DNA of 64,000 nt from the NCBI RefSeq assembly GCF_003265345.1, contig NZ_QFWW01000013.1, forward strand, positions 328,332 to 392,331, written 5' to 3'. Of the stretch, positions 35,940 through 44,210 are shown piece by piece. This DNA comes from Lentzea terrae (lineage in GTDB: Bacteria > Actinomycetota > Actinomycetes > Mycobacteriales > Pseudonocardiaceae). The notes below the pieces were generated by a model. The model had not been told where the DNA came from. It saw only the letters and a list, made by a program, of their open reading frames with translations, and searched no databases. The first letter of the stretch is position 1. Each line of letters opens with the position of its first letter. Made by a program: the position numbers and the translations under genes.

Positions 35940-36623
35940 ATGCTGTTCCGCGTGCTGGGACCGCTCGAAGTCGTCCACGTGGACGGCCGCAAGGCCGACA
36001 TCCCGGCCGGGACGTCGGAACACGTCCTGACGGCGTTGTTGTTGCGCCCCAACAACTGGGTGAGCGCAGAGAACCTCGCCGAGGCCGTGTGGCCGGACCG
36101 GACCTCCTCCTCTCCGGCCGAGGAGCTGTGGCCGCACGTGCACGACCTGTGCCGGCGCACACCGCTGTTCGGCGAGACGTCGGCACGAATCGAGAGCATG
36201 GGCGGCAAGTACCGGCTCAACATCGCCGAGGGCGAGCTGGACAGCATCGTCTTCGAGCGGCTGGTCCACAACGGACGGACGCTGCTGCCCACCGACCCGG
36301 AGATGGCCGCCCGCTGCTTCCGCGCCGCGGCCGGCCTGTGGCGCGGCACGCCGTTCGCGGCGCTGAACACCTACCACAGCCGGGCGGAAACGGACCGGCT
36401 GACGCGGTTGCGGTGGGCAGCGTTGGACCACCTCGTGGACGCAATGATGGCGTTGGACCACACCGCCGGCTCGGTGACGCTGCTGCAGGCGCTCACCGCG
36501 GAGGACCCGAAACGCGAACGCACCTGGCTGCGTCTGGTCGAGGTGCTGACCCACGCCGGCCGGTCGATCGAGGCCGCGGCGGCATCGCGCAACGCAGCCC
36601 GCGTGGCACAGAGGAGCGCGTGA
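35940..36623 (+). CDS. SARP-type regulator without NB-ARC (winged helix plus BTAD)
   Basis: This 227-residue protein has an OmpR/SARP winged-helix domain (residues about 1-95, MLFRVLGPLEVVHVDGRKAD) followed by a bacterial transcriptional activation domain (BTAD, about 100-220) made of helical repeats such as AARCFRAAAGLWRGTPFAAL. Such proteins activate secondary metabolism or stress genes. ATG 35940 has GGAGG eight bases upstream. Its stop overlaps the start of the pseudokinase gene (TGATG), so the two are translationally coupled and probably act in one signalling unit. The protein lacks the NB-ARC and TPR parts of AfsR. Confidence 0.88.
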   Translation: MLFRVLGPLEVVHVDGRKADIPAGTSEHVLTALLLRPNNWVSAENLAEAVWPDRTSSSPAEELWPHVHDLCRRTPLFGETSARIESMGGKYRLNIAEGELDSIVFERLVHNGRTLLPTDPEMAARCFRAAAGLWRGTPFAALNTYHSRAETDRLTRLRWAALDHLVDAMMALDHTAGSVTLLQALTAEDPKRERTWLRLVEVLTHAGRSIEAAAASRNAARVAQRSA

Positions 36624-37762
36624 TGAGCGACGACTTCGACCTCATCGGCACCGGCCCCGTGGCAACGGTCTACGGCGGCATGTACCTGGCGCTCAAGGCT
36701 TATCCGCCGGTGGACGAGCGGGTGCTCGACGCGTTCGACCGCGAACAGGCGGCGCTGGCCGCGGTGCGCGACGAGGCGCCGATCCTGCCGGTCGACGAGG
36801 TGGTGCGGCTGGGCGACGGCAATCCCGCGCTGCAGATGGAACTGTGCTCGGCCTCGCTGGCCGGACTGGTGAACGACAGCGGCGCGCTGCTCCCGCCCGA
36901 CGCACTGGCGGTGGGTCACGCGGTCGCCACGGCCGTCGCCGCGGCACACGGTGCCGGTGTCGTCCACGGTGGACTGACGCCGAACAACGTGCTGTTCCAC
37001 CCGTCCGGCGCGCCGGTGGTGGCCGACTTCGGCACCGCCCTGCGCCGCGCGTTCCGGCCGGCCGCGACCGAGTACACCGCACCGGAAACCCGGCGCGACG
37101 GCACGATGGACGAACGGTCCGACCTGTACGGGATCGGCGGTGTGCTGCACCTCGCCCTCACGGGTCTCCCTCCCGGCGCTGGCGAGCTGGAGGGCCCGGC
37201 CGAGCTGGTGAAGCTGGTGCGCCGCCTGCTCGCCGAGGACCCGGCGGACCGCCCGTCGACGGCGGGCGTCGTCGTCCGGCAGCTCGCCGAAATGCTGGAA
37301 CCCCAACCAGAACCCGCCGAGCCCGAGACCGAACCCGAGACCGAGGACGTTCCCGAGAAGCGCAGGCATCTTCGCGCCAGGACCGTGGTCATCGGCATCG
37401 CCGCCACCGTCACCGCGCTCGTCACCGTGCCGAACCTCGTCCACGACCAGCCGGCCACCCCGCGCTCGGCAGCGTCCACGGCGTCCACCACCACGAGCCC
37501 GGCGAACCCGGTGACCCTCAACGATCCGGTCGACGGCGGCACCCATGTCGACCTGGCCTGGCAGGCCCCGGACGGTCTCACGTTCGCCGTCGTCGTGGCG
37601 GCCGAGAACCAGAAACCGCAGGTGCTCATGGCCCGCAACCGCTCGCTGCGCGTCCCGGTGGAGGCCGCTGGCAAGTACTGCTTCCTCGTCCAGGCCACCG
37701 ATGGAGCAAACGTGCTGGAAACCCCGCCCAAGCCGATCCGCGGGGCGACCTGCAAGAACTGA
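36623..37762 (+). CDS. Membrane Ser/Thr protein kinase-like protein with degenerate catalytic loop (pseudokinase)
   Basis: This 379-residue protein has a Pkn-like kinase domain (about 5-240), an acidic Pro/Glu linker, one membrane helix (about 252-272), and an extracytoplasmic beta domain of about 90 residues. The Gly-rich loop (GTGPVATVYGG), Lys25 and the DFG motif (135-137) remain, but the catalytic loop reads HGGLTPNN (His115, Gly116, Gly117) instead of HRDLKPxN, so the Asp base and Lys are lost and activity is doubtful. The outer domain ends KYCFLVQATDGANVLETPPK then RGATCK, with two Cys that could pair. A paralogue with the same loop is at 50306. It is coupled to the SARP gene upstream. 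Confidence 0.88.
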   Translation: MSDDFDLIGTGPVATVYGGMYLALKAYPPVDERVLDAFDREQAALAAVRDEAPILPVDEVVRLGDGNPALQMELCSASLAGLVNDSGALLPPDALAVGHAVATAVAAAHGAGVVHGGLTPNNVLFHPSGAPVVADFGTALRRAFRPAATEYTAPETRRDGTMDERSDLYGIGGVLHLALTGLPPGAGELEGPAELVKLVRRLLAEDPADRPSTAGVVVRQLAEMLEPQPEPAEPETEPETEDVPEKRRHLRARTVVIGIAATVTALVTVPNLVHDQPATPRSAASTASTTTSPANPVTLNDPVDGGTHVDLAWQAPDGLTFAVVVAAENQKPQVLMARNRSLRVPVEAAGKYCFLVQATDGANVLETPPKPIRGATCKN

Positions 37763-37830
37763 CGGTGTCATCAAATCCTCATGGTCCCCCTGTGACAGTT
37801 CGAACTGTGACGGAGACCGGGGGTGCGAAG

Positions 37831-39348
37831 ATGCTGTTCCGCGTGCTGGGGCCGCTGGAGACGCGAGTGCTGGACGAGAACCGGCGGGTGGCGCGCAAGC
37901 CCGCCGCACTGCTGGCGACGCTGCTGTTGCACAGGGGCGAGTGGGTCGACTGCAACCGGCTGATCGAGGCGATCTGGCCCGACCGGGTGCCGCCGCGCTC
38001 GGCGCTGTCGAACATCAAGAGCTACGTCTGGCAGATCCGCCACGACCTGCTCCCGGAGAACGGCCCGCGAGTCGAGGCGCGGACGGGCGCGTACCGGCTC
38101 TGCGCGGAGGCCGACGAGGTGGACGTCGAGTGCTTCCGGCAACGCACCGCCGAGGCGCGAACGGCCATGGCGCAAGGAGATGCGCAGAAAGCAGTGCACC
38201 TCCTGGAGACCGCGGCGGCGCTGTGGCGCGGCACGCCGTTCGGCGAACTGCCGGACGAGGTCATCGCACCGGTGGTGGCGGAGCTGGAGGAACTGCGCTG
38301 GGAGGTCCGCGAGACGCTGGCCGACGCGTTGCTCGCCGTGCGGCGCCATCGCGAGGCGATCGCCCTGCTGCGCGACCTGACCGCGGCGGACCCGTTGCGC
38401 GAAGGACCGTGGGCCCGGCTGGTGCTGGCCCTGGTCCGCACGGGCCGCCGCAGCGAGGCGTTGGCGACGTACGACGACGCACGGCGGGTGCTCGCCGACG
38501 AGCTGGGAGTCGATCCCGGTCGAGCTCTCGCGGAAGCCCACCGGCACGCCCTCGCAGAAGAGCCCGCCACCCAACGCGTCCGCAGCGACCTGCCCAGGGA
38601 CGTGCCCGACTTCACCGGACGCACCAACGAAATGGCGAGGCTGACCGAGCTGAGCCGGTCGTCCGCGACCAGCGTGCCGGTGGTCGTGCTCGACGGGGTG
38701 CCAGGCGTCGGGAAGACCGCGTTCGCGGTGCACGCCGCCCACCGGATCGCCGGGGCGTTTCCGGACGGCCAGCTGTTCGTGGACCTCGCACCCGACGGTG
38801 AACCACTCGGTGCGGACGTGCTGCTGGCCCGGCTGCTGCGAGCCGCCGGCGTGCGCGACATCCCGGACACCGTCGCGGAACGAGCGGCGGCCTGGCGTGC
38901 CCACCTGGCCGGACGACGGATGCTGCTGGTGCTGGACGGCGCGGCGAGCAGCGACCAGGTCCGCCCGCTGCTGCCCGGCCGCCCCGGCTGCCTGGTCGTG
39001 ATCACCGCTCGCACCCGTGTCCTCCGCCTGGACGCGATCGAGCCGATGACGTTGACACCGCTGCCCGCGGCACAGACCGCCACGTTGTTCGGAGCTGTGG
39101 CGTCCGCCGACGTCGTCCGCGAAGTAGTCCGCCGCACGGGCGGTCTGCCCGCCGCCGTCCGCGCGGCCACGGCCCTGTTCCACGCGTGTCCACAGTGGAC
39201 TCCGAAGCAGTTCGCCGCCCGTCTCGGGGAGCTGCACGCGATCACCGCCAGGCCGGATGGCGGTCTGGACGCCCGAGCGATCGATCGCGCCCTGGAGCAA
39301 CTGGCCGACCACGTGACACCGGCACTGCGCGAACTCACCGCAGTCTGA
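37831..39348 (+). CDS. SARP/AfsR-type regulator with NB-ARC ATPase, no TPR
   Basis: This 505-residue protein has a winged-helix domain (1-90), a BTAD (about 95-240) and an NB-ARC-type STAND NTPase (about 260-500; Walker A DGVPGVGKTAFAVHAAH, Walker B RRMLLVLDGA). It lacks the C-terminal TPR region of full AfsR. ATG 37831 has GGGGG seven bases upstream. It follows the pseudokinase gene by 68 bp and may be in the same transcript. It converges with the orphan response regulator with a 4-bp gap. The target genes are unknown. Confidence 0.9.
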   Translation: MLFRVLGPLETRVLDENRRVARKPAALLATLLLHRGEWVDCNRLIEAIWPDRVPPRSALSNIKSYVWQIRHDLLPENGPRVEARTGAYRLCAEADEVDVECFRQRTAEARTAMAQGDAQKAVHLLETAAALWRGTPFGELPDEVIAPVVAELEELRWEVRETLADALLAVRRHREAIALLRDLTAADPLREGPWARLVLALVRTGRRSEALATYDDARRVLADELGVDPGRALAEAHRHALAEEPATQRVRSDLPRDVPDFTGRTNEMARLTELSRSSATSVPVVVLDGVPGVGKTAFAVHAAHRIAGAFPDGQLFVDLAPDGEPLGADVLLARLLRAAGVRDIPDTVAERAAAWRAHLAGRRMLLVLDGAASSDQVRPLLPGRPGCLVVITARTRVLRLDAIEPMTLTPLPAAQTATLFGAVASADVVREVVRRTGGLPAAVRAATALFHACPQWTPKQFAARLGELHAITARPDGGLDARAIDRALEQLADHVTPALRELTAV

Positions 39349-39352
39349 CCAG

Positions 39353-39997
39353 TCAACTGCAGCGGTAGCCGACACCGCGCACGGTCTGCACCACGGCAGG
39401 AGGACCGAGTTTCTGCCGCAGCGCGGTGATGACGACGTCCAGCACGTTCGACGCCGGCCGCACCTCCGCGTCCCACGCCGCCGCGATCAGGTCGTCGCGG
39501 CGCACCGGTCGTCCGCCCGCGGCCACCAGGCGTTCCAGCACCACGAACTCCTTGACCGTCAACCGAAGCGCCCGCCCTGCGCGCGTGGCGGTGCGCCGGC
39601 CGAGATCCAGTTCCACGTCGCCGTGGCGCAGCACCGGCGGTGGCGCGACCGCGTTCAGCCGGCACAGGCTGCGCACCCGTGCGATGAGCTCCGGCATGGC
39701 GAACGGCTTGACCAGGTAGTCGTCGCCGTAGGGCAGGCCCTCGACCGGGTTGTCGATGCCGGTCAGGAACAGCACCGGCGCCCCGCAACCGTCCTGCCGG
39801 CGTTGCTTCACGTAGTCCAGCGCGTCCCCGGACGGCAGGACGCGATCGAAGATCACGCAGTCGTACGTGTTCACGAACAGCGCTTCGTCGGCCTCCGGCA
39901 GGTCGGAGGCGGCGTCGACGGCGAAACCCGCGCCACGCAACGAGGTTTCCACCGCGAGCCGGGTGTCCTCGTCGTCTTCGGTCAGCAGGACGCGCAC
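39353..39997 (-). CDS. Orphan OmpR-type response regulator
   Basis: This 214-residue protein has a receiver domain (1-115; acidic pocket TEDDED, phospho-acceptor Asp51 in CVIFDRVLP, KPF loop) and an OmpR winged helix (about 125-214, TVKEFVVLERLVAAGG). GTG 39997 lies 2 bp after the stop of the LuxR-type gene, so they are coupled. No histidine kinase is adjacent on this strand. It is closely similar to the response regulator at 42313, which has a kinase, so it may share that kinase or be controlled in another way. Confidence 0.9.
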   Translation of the reverse strand: MRVLLTEDDEDTRLAVETSLRGAGFAVDAASDLPEADEALFVNTYDCVIFDRVLPSGDALDYVKQRRQDGCGAPVLFLTGIDNPVEGLPYGDDYLVKPFAMPELIARVRSLCRLNAVAPPPVLRHGDVELDLGRRTATRAGRALRLTVKEFVVLERLVAAGGRPVRRDDLIAAAWDAEVRPASNVLDVVITALRQKLGPPAVVQTVRGVGYRCS

Positions 39998-39999
39998 GA

Positions 40000-40605
40000 T
40001 CAGCCGACGCGGTCGAGCAACCAGCCGCGGTCGGCTGCCTTGGCCCCTGCCTGGAACCGGCTGCGCGCACCGAGCCGGTCCATCAGCTGGGACACCGTGC
40101 GGCGCACCGTGCGGACGGAGATGTTGAGCTTCGCCGCGGCCGCCTCGTCGGTGCAGCCCGCGAACAGCAGCATGAGCAGCTCGCGTTCCCGGTCCGTCAC
40201 CTCCCCGGCGGACGTCTCGACCGGCGCGGTGAACGGCACCGCGGCCTGCCACATGCGCCCGAACAGCTCGACCGCGGTCGTGACGACGCTGGCCAGCTCG
40301 AACGCGGCGACCGAGTCGCGTTCGGCGGGCAGCACGGTCAGCGCGCGGTCGACGATCAGCGCGTCCAGGGGAACCTTCGGCAGGGTCCTGACCTCCGCCC
40401 CGGCCAGCGCCAAAGCGCCCAGCCGAGCGGAGACACCGTGCGCGGTGCGGGCGCGGTCGGGCACGAGGACCCGGTAGCGCACACCTCGGCGCAGGTTGTC
40501 GTGGTCGACCTGACCGAACAGCGCCGACCGACTCGCCAACGACCTGGCGATCATCACCTCGCTGCTGGCCGACGCCACTTTCGCTGCCACCCCAACGACA
40601 CTCAT
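40000..40605 (-). CDS. LuxR-type helix-turn-helix regulator
   Basis: This 201-residue protein has a C-terminal LuxR/FixJ helix-turn-helix (about 135-195; VTDRERELLMLLFAGCTDEA, SVRTVRRTVSQLMDRLGARS) and an N-terminal alpha/beta region of unknown ligand (LRRGVRYRVLVPDRARTAHG). ATG 40605 has GAGGAG six bases upstream and overlaps the stop of the SARP-NB-ARC gene by one base. It is the middle member of a three-regulator operon (SARP-NB-ARC, LuxR, response regulator). Confidence 0.88.
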   Translation of the reverse strand: MSVVGVAAKVASASSEVMIARSLASRSALFGQVDHDNLRRGVRYRVLVPDRARTAHGVSARLGALALAGAEVRTLPKVPLDALIVDRALTVLPAERDSVAAFELASVVTTAVELFGRMWQAAVPFTAPVETSAGEVTDRERELLMLLFAGCTDEAAAAKLNISVRTVRRTVSQLMDRLGARSRFQAGAKAADRGWLLDRVG

Positions 40606-42242
40606 CACGCACTCCTCAAGCGGCCGATGGGGACCGCACGCCCGGCCAGTTCCCGCATGAGCGGGTGACTGCGGTAACGGCTGGTCGCCGGTGTGTCCAG
40701 CAGATGCTGGTCGACGAGTTCCTCCAGCAGCGCACGGGCTTCCTCCCAGCAGACGCCGAGGTGGTCCGCCGCCAGCGCGCAGTCGAACTCCTGGGGCAGC
40801 GCACCGATCGCGCGGAACGCCCGCTGCACCGCAGCACCATGGAGGTGAGACGTGAGCCCCTCCGACAACCGTCCCGGTTCAGCGCACCAGGACACCAGTT
40901 CCGCAGAGGTCCACAAAGGACGACTGGCCAGCCGTGCGGCTGCGGCGAGCAGCGCGCTGGGCAGGCCGCCACAAGCCGACACGACGGCAGCGGGCGCCGC
41001 CCGGTCACCGGCCGCGCGCCACAGCAGCACCGCGGACTCCGCGCGGCACAACGGTTTCAACGAGATCCGCGTCTCACCGGGCAGGCGCCACCCGCGCTGC
41101 CGCGTCGTGATCAGCACGGCGCTGTGGCCGTCGCCGGGCAGCAGTGGCAGCACCTGTCGCGCGTCACCGGCGTCGTCGAGCACGAGCAGCACCCGTCGCC
41201 AGGCCAGCTCCGACCGCCACAGCGCACCCAGTTCGTCCACATCCGCGGGAACACCGGAAACCCCGAGCCCGCGCAGCATCCTGGCCAGCGCGTCGCCAAC
41301 GGAGACCGCACCCGCGCGCAGGTTCACGAACAGCTGCCCGTCAGGGAAATCGCTGGCCAACTGGTGCGCCGCGTGCACGGCGAACGCCGTCTTGCCGACA
41401 CCGCTCATCCCGTCGACCACCACGAGCGCACCCCGCCGCGCCAGGGCGAGCTCCTGAGTCCTGCCAACGAAAACCGGCACGTCGCGAGGCAGCTCCCGGC
41501 GGGGACGCGCCGCACCGTCGGCGAGCGCGCCGGCCAGCTCGGGACCGGGTTCCACACCGAGCTCGGCGGCGAGCACCGCCCGCGCGGCACGGTGGGCCGC
41601 GACCGCCTCACCACGCCGGCCCGCCGCGTTCAGCGTCCGCACGAGCAGCGTCCAGGCGTTCTCGCGCAACGGATCCTGCCTGGTCAGCTCGCGCAAGGTG
41701 GTGATCGCCTCGCTGCGCCTGCCGGACGCGAGCTGCACCTCGGCGAGGCTCTCCTCGATGTCCTGGCGCAGTTCGTCCAGCCGACCGGCGGCCGCGCACG
41801 CCTCGTCCAGCGCCAAGCCCTCGAACGGCCTGCCCCGCCACAACGCGAGCGCGTCCTCCAGCAGTCCGGCCGCCGTCAGGTGGTCACCGGCCTCGATCGC
41901 GGCCCGTGCGGTCGCCGCCAGCTCGGCGGCCCGGTCGGAGTCGAGCTCGCCCCGGCCGACCCGCAGCCGGTACGCGCCGGGACGGGCCTCGATGCGGTTC
42001 CCGGCGCCGAACGGCGGCAGCGCGCGCCGCAACTGGGACACGTACGTCTTCAGGTTCGCCTTCGCCGCCGCGGGCGCGGCATGTTCCTGCCACGTCGCGC
42101 TGACGAGGTCTTCTGTGCGCACCCAGCGGTTAGGGTGCAGGAGAAGCACCCCCAGCACCGTCCCGGCCTTGCGGGTGCCGAGATCGACGACCGCACCGGC
42201 GGAGGAGTGCGTCTCGAGTGGGCCGAGCACGTGGAAGATCAT
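40605..42242 (-). CDS. SARP/AfsR-type regulator with NB-ARC ATPase
   Basis: This 545-residue protein has a winged helix (1-90), a BTAD (95-240) and a STAND/NB-ARC NTPase (about 255-430; Walker A DGMSGVGKTAFAVHAAH, Walker B RRVLLVLDDAGDARQVLPLL), then an arm region ending RSHPLMRELAGRA. It starts at 42242, divergent from the response regulator at 42313 with only 70 bp between, so both probably share a control region. It is followed by the coupled LuxR and response regulator genes. It resembles AfsR but lacks TPRs. Confidence 0.9.
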   Translation of the reverse strand: MIFHVLGPLETHSSAGAVVDLGTRKAGTVLGVLLLHPNRWVRTEDLVSATWQEHAAPAAAKANLKTYVSQLRRALPPFGAGNRIEARPGAYRLRVGRGELDSDRAAELAATARAAIEAGDHLTAAGLLEDALALWRGRPFEGLALDEACAAAGRLDELRQDIEESLAEVQLASGRRSEAITTLRELTRQDPLRENAWTLLVRTLNAAGRRGEAVAAHRAARAVLAAELGVEPGPELAGALADGAARPRRELPRDVPVFVGRTQELALARRGALVVVDGMSGVGKTAFAVHAAHQLASDFPDGQLFVNLRAGAVSVGDALARMLRGLGVSGVPADVDELGALWRSELAWRRVLLVLDDAGDARQVLPLLPGDGHSAVLITTRQRGWRLPGETRISLKPLCRAESAVLLWRAAGDRAAPAAVVSACGGLPSALLAAAARLASRPLWTSAELVSWCAEPGRLSEGLTSHLHGAAVQRAFRAIGALPQEFDCALAADHLGVCWEEARALLEELVDQHLLDTPATSRYRSHPLMRELAGRAVPIGRLRSA

Positions 42243-42312
42243 CGAATTGCACCCCTCTTCGTCACCACAAGAGCATTTGACGACACTGCCGCCGGGAGGG
42301 GTCCCGGCGCGC

Positions 42313-42972
42313 GTGCTGATCGTGGAGGACTACGAGGACACGCGCGTCGCACTCGTCGTCGAGCTGGAGGCTGCGGGCTTCCACGTCGACGACGTGGCGG
42401 ACATCGCGGGCGCCGACCGAGCGCTGACCGGCACCGACTACGACTGCGTGGTGTTCGACCGGCTGTTGCCCGACGGCGACTCGATCACGTACGTGCACCG
42501 CAGGCGCAAGGAGGGCTGGGCCACGCCGGTGTTGTTCCTGACCCAGCTGGACAGCGTCACCGACCGGGTGGCCGGGTTCGACCACGGCGGTGACGACTAC
42601 GTGGTCAAGCCGTGCGACCTGGCCGTGGTGACCGCGCGCGTCCAGGCGCTGTGCCGCAGGGCCGGCCGTGCTCGCCCGTCCGTGCTGCGCCACGCGGACC
42701 TCGAGGTCGACTGCGCGCGCCGGGAGACGCGCCGGGCCGGGGTGCTGCTCACCCTGAGCCACAAGGAGTTCGCCGTGCTCGAACACCTCGTCGCGCGGGC
42801 GGGCACGACCGTGACCAGGGCGGAGTTGATCGAGCACTGCTGGGACACCAGCACCGACCCGATGTCCAACGTCGTCGACAAGGTCGTCAAACGACTGCGG
42901 CAGAAGCTGCTCGAACCGGAGCTGATCCACACCGTGCGCGGTGTCGGGTTCCGCCTGGAGAGCCAGCGGTGA
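42313..42972 (+). CDS. OmpR-type response regulator
   Basis: This 219-residue regulator has a receiver domain (phospho-acceptor Asp49 in CVVFDRLLPDGD; GGDDYVVKP) and a C-terminal winged helix (LTLSHKEFAVLEHLVARAGT, VVDKVVKRLRQKL). GTG 42313 has GGGAGGGG nine bases upstream. Its stop overlaps the histidine kinase start by 4 bp (GTGA), so it is the partner of that kinase. This is the first gene of the operon that continues through the MoxR/DUF58/transglutaminase-like genes. Confidence 0.93.
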   Translation: MLIVEDYEDTRVALVVELEAAGFHVDDVADIAGADRALTGTDYDCVVFDRLLPDGDSITYVHRRRKEGWATPVLFLTQLDSVTDRVAGFDHGGDDYVVKPCDLAVVTARVQALCRRAGRARPSVLRHADLEVDCARRETRRAGVLLTLSHKEFAVLEHLVARAGTTVTRAELIEHCWDTSTDPMSNVVDKVVKRLRQKLLEPELIHTVRGVGFRLESQR

Positions 42973-44210
42973 CAACCGGGGCCGCGGCGCGGCTGCGCGG
43001 ACTGAGGTGGCTGCTCACCGGACTCTTCACCGCGTTGAACGCGGCCGGGGTGCTGCTCGTCGCGTGGCTCATGCTCGACCTCGACGAGCAGAAGGGCGAA
43101 CAGGCGCTCGACGCCGACCTGCGCAGGGTTCCCCCGCTGGTGGTGCGGCAGCTGGCGTTCACGGGCGACAAGCTCAACACGAGCGCGCTCTTCGGTGACT
43201 CGATCACGGTCGAGTGCCCGCAGTTCGCCGTGCTCCCCGCCGGCGACGGACGGTTCGACCCGTATCTGAGCGGTGCGCCCTGTGTGGACGTCGATCTGGC
43301 CGTGCTGAGCGAACTTGCCGCTGACGCGGTGCATGCGCGTGTGCCGCAGAGCGCCTATGTGCGCGCGGTGGACGGCAAACTCGTCCGGGTCTACGCACAG
43401 CCGTTCATCAGTGCGAACGGCCCGTACGTCGGCGCGGTCGTCGCACACGTTGACGCGCAACAGGAAAAAGACCGCCACGACCGGCGTGTGCTGCTCGTGG
43501 CACTGGGCTGCGTGATCCTCATCGGCGCACTCGGCGGCACCGGCCACGTCCTCTCCAAGCTCGCGATCAGGCCCGCGGCCATCGCGCTCGAACAGCACGA
43601 GGAGATGCTCAACGGAATCGCGCACGACCTGAGGAGGCCGGTCACCGGGCTGCGTGCGCTCGCGGACACCGCGATGCGCAATCCGGGGAGCATGGGCAAG
43701 GTGTTGCCGCGCATCGTGCGGCTGGCCAAGCGGATGGGCGGGATCGTCGGCACGCAGCTGATGCACGCCAAGTTCGAGGCCGGCGTGCAGCAGCTCGCCA
43801 TCCAGTCGGTGCAGCTCGACCAGCTAGTCTCCGCCGTCGTCGAGGACATCCCCGCGGACGGCGCCCGCATCACCTTCACCGCCGCGCCGACGAGGGTGGA
43901 CGCCGATCCGGACATGATCGGTCGCGCGGTCGAGAACCTGATCGGCAACGCCATCCAGCACGGCCACCTGCCGGACGCCGCCGCCGTCGTGCACGTCAGC
44001 GTCGGCAACGGCCGGGTCGTGGTCGCCGACGAGGGACCGGGGCTGGATCCCGCGGCCGCGCAGCAGGCGCTCCAGCGGTTCAGCAGCACCGGTGGGTCGA
44101 CGGGGCTGGGCCTCTACCTGGTGCAACGGATCGTGCACGCGCACGGCGGCACGCTCGGGATCTACCGGTCCGCGACCGGCGGGGCGATCTTCGAGATCGC
44201 GTTTTCGTGA
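42969..44210 (+). CDS. Membrane sensor histidine kinase
   Basis: This 413-residue kinase has two membrane helices (about 13-35 and 178-200) with an extracytoplasmic sensor of about 140 residues between them. The cytoplasmic part has the phospho-acceptor His219 (IAHDLRRPVTGL), the N-box (NLIGNAIQHG) and the G-boxes (ADEGPGLDP, GSTGLGLYLV). The H-box HDLRRP differs slightly from the usual HELRTP but keeps the key His. GTG 42969 overlaps the response regulator stop. The signal is unknown. Its stop overlaps the start of the next gene, linking it to the Fn3-propeller protein. Confidence 0.92.
   Translation: MTTGAAARLRGLRWLLTGLFTALNAAGVLLVAWLMLDLDEQKGEQALDADLRRVPPLVVRQLAFTGDKLNTSALFGDSITVECPQFAVLPAGDGRFDPYLSGAPCVDVDLAVLSELAADAVHARVPQSAYVRAVDGKLVRVYAQPFISANGPYVGAVVAHVDAQQEKDRHDRRVLLVALGCVILIGALGGTGHVLSKLAIRPAAIALEQHEEMLNGIAHDLRRPVTGLRALADTAMRNPGSMGKVLPRIVRLAKRMGGIVGTQLMHAKFEAGVQQLAIQSVQLDQLVSAVVEDIPADGARITFTAAPTRVDADPDMIGRAVENLIGNAIQHGHLPDAAAVVHVSVGNGRVVVADEGPGLDPAAAQQALQRFSSTGGSTGLGLYLVQRIVHAHGGTLGIYRSATGGAIFEIAFS

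Noticed and set aside
37831..42242. Possibility that the SARP-NB-ARC genes belong to a biosynthetic gene cluster.
   Set aside because: No polyketide, peptide synthetase, terpene or RiPP genes are present in the window, so no cluster can be claimed.
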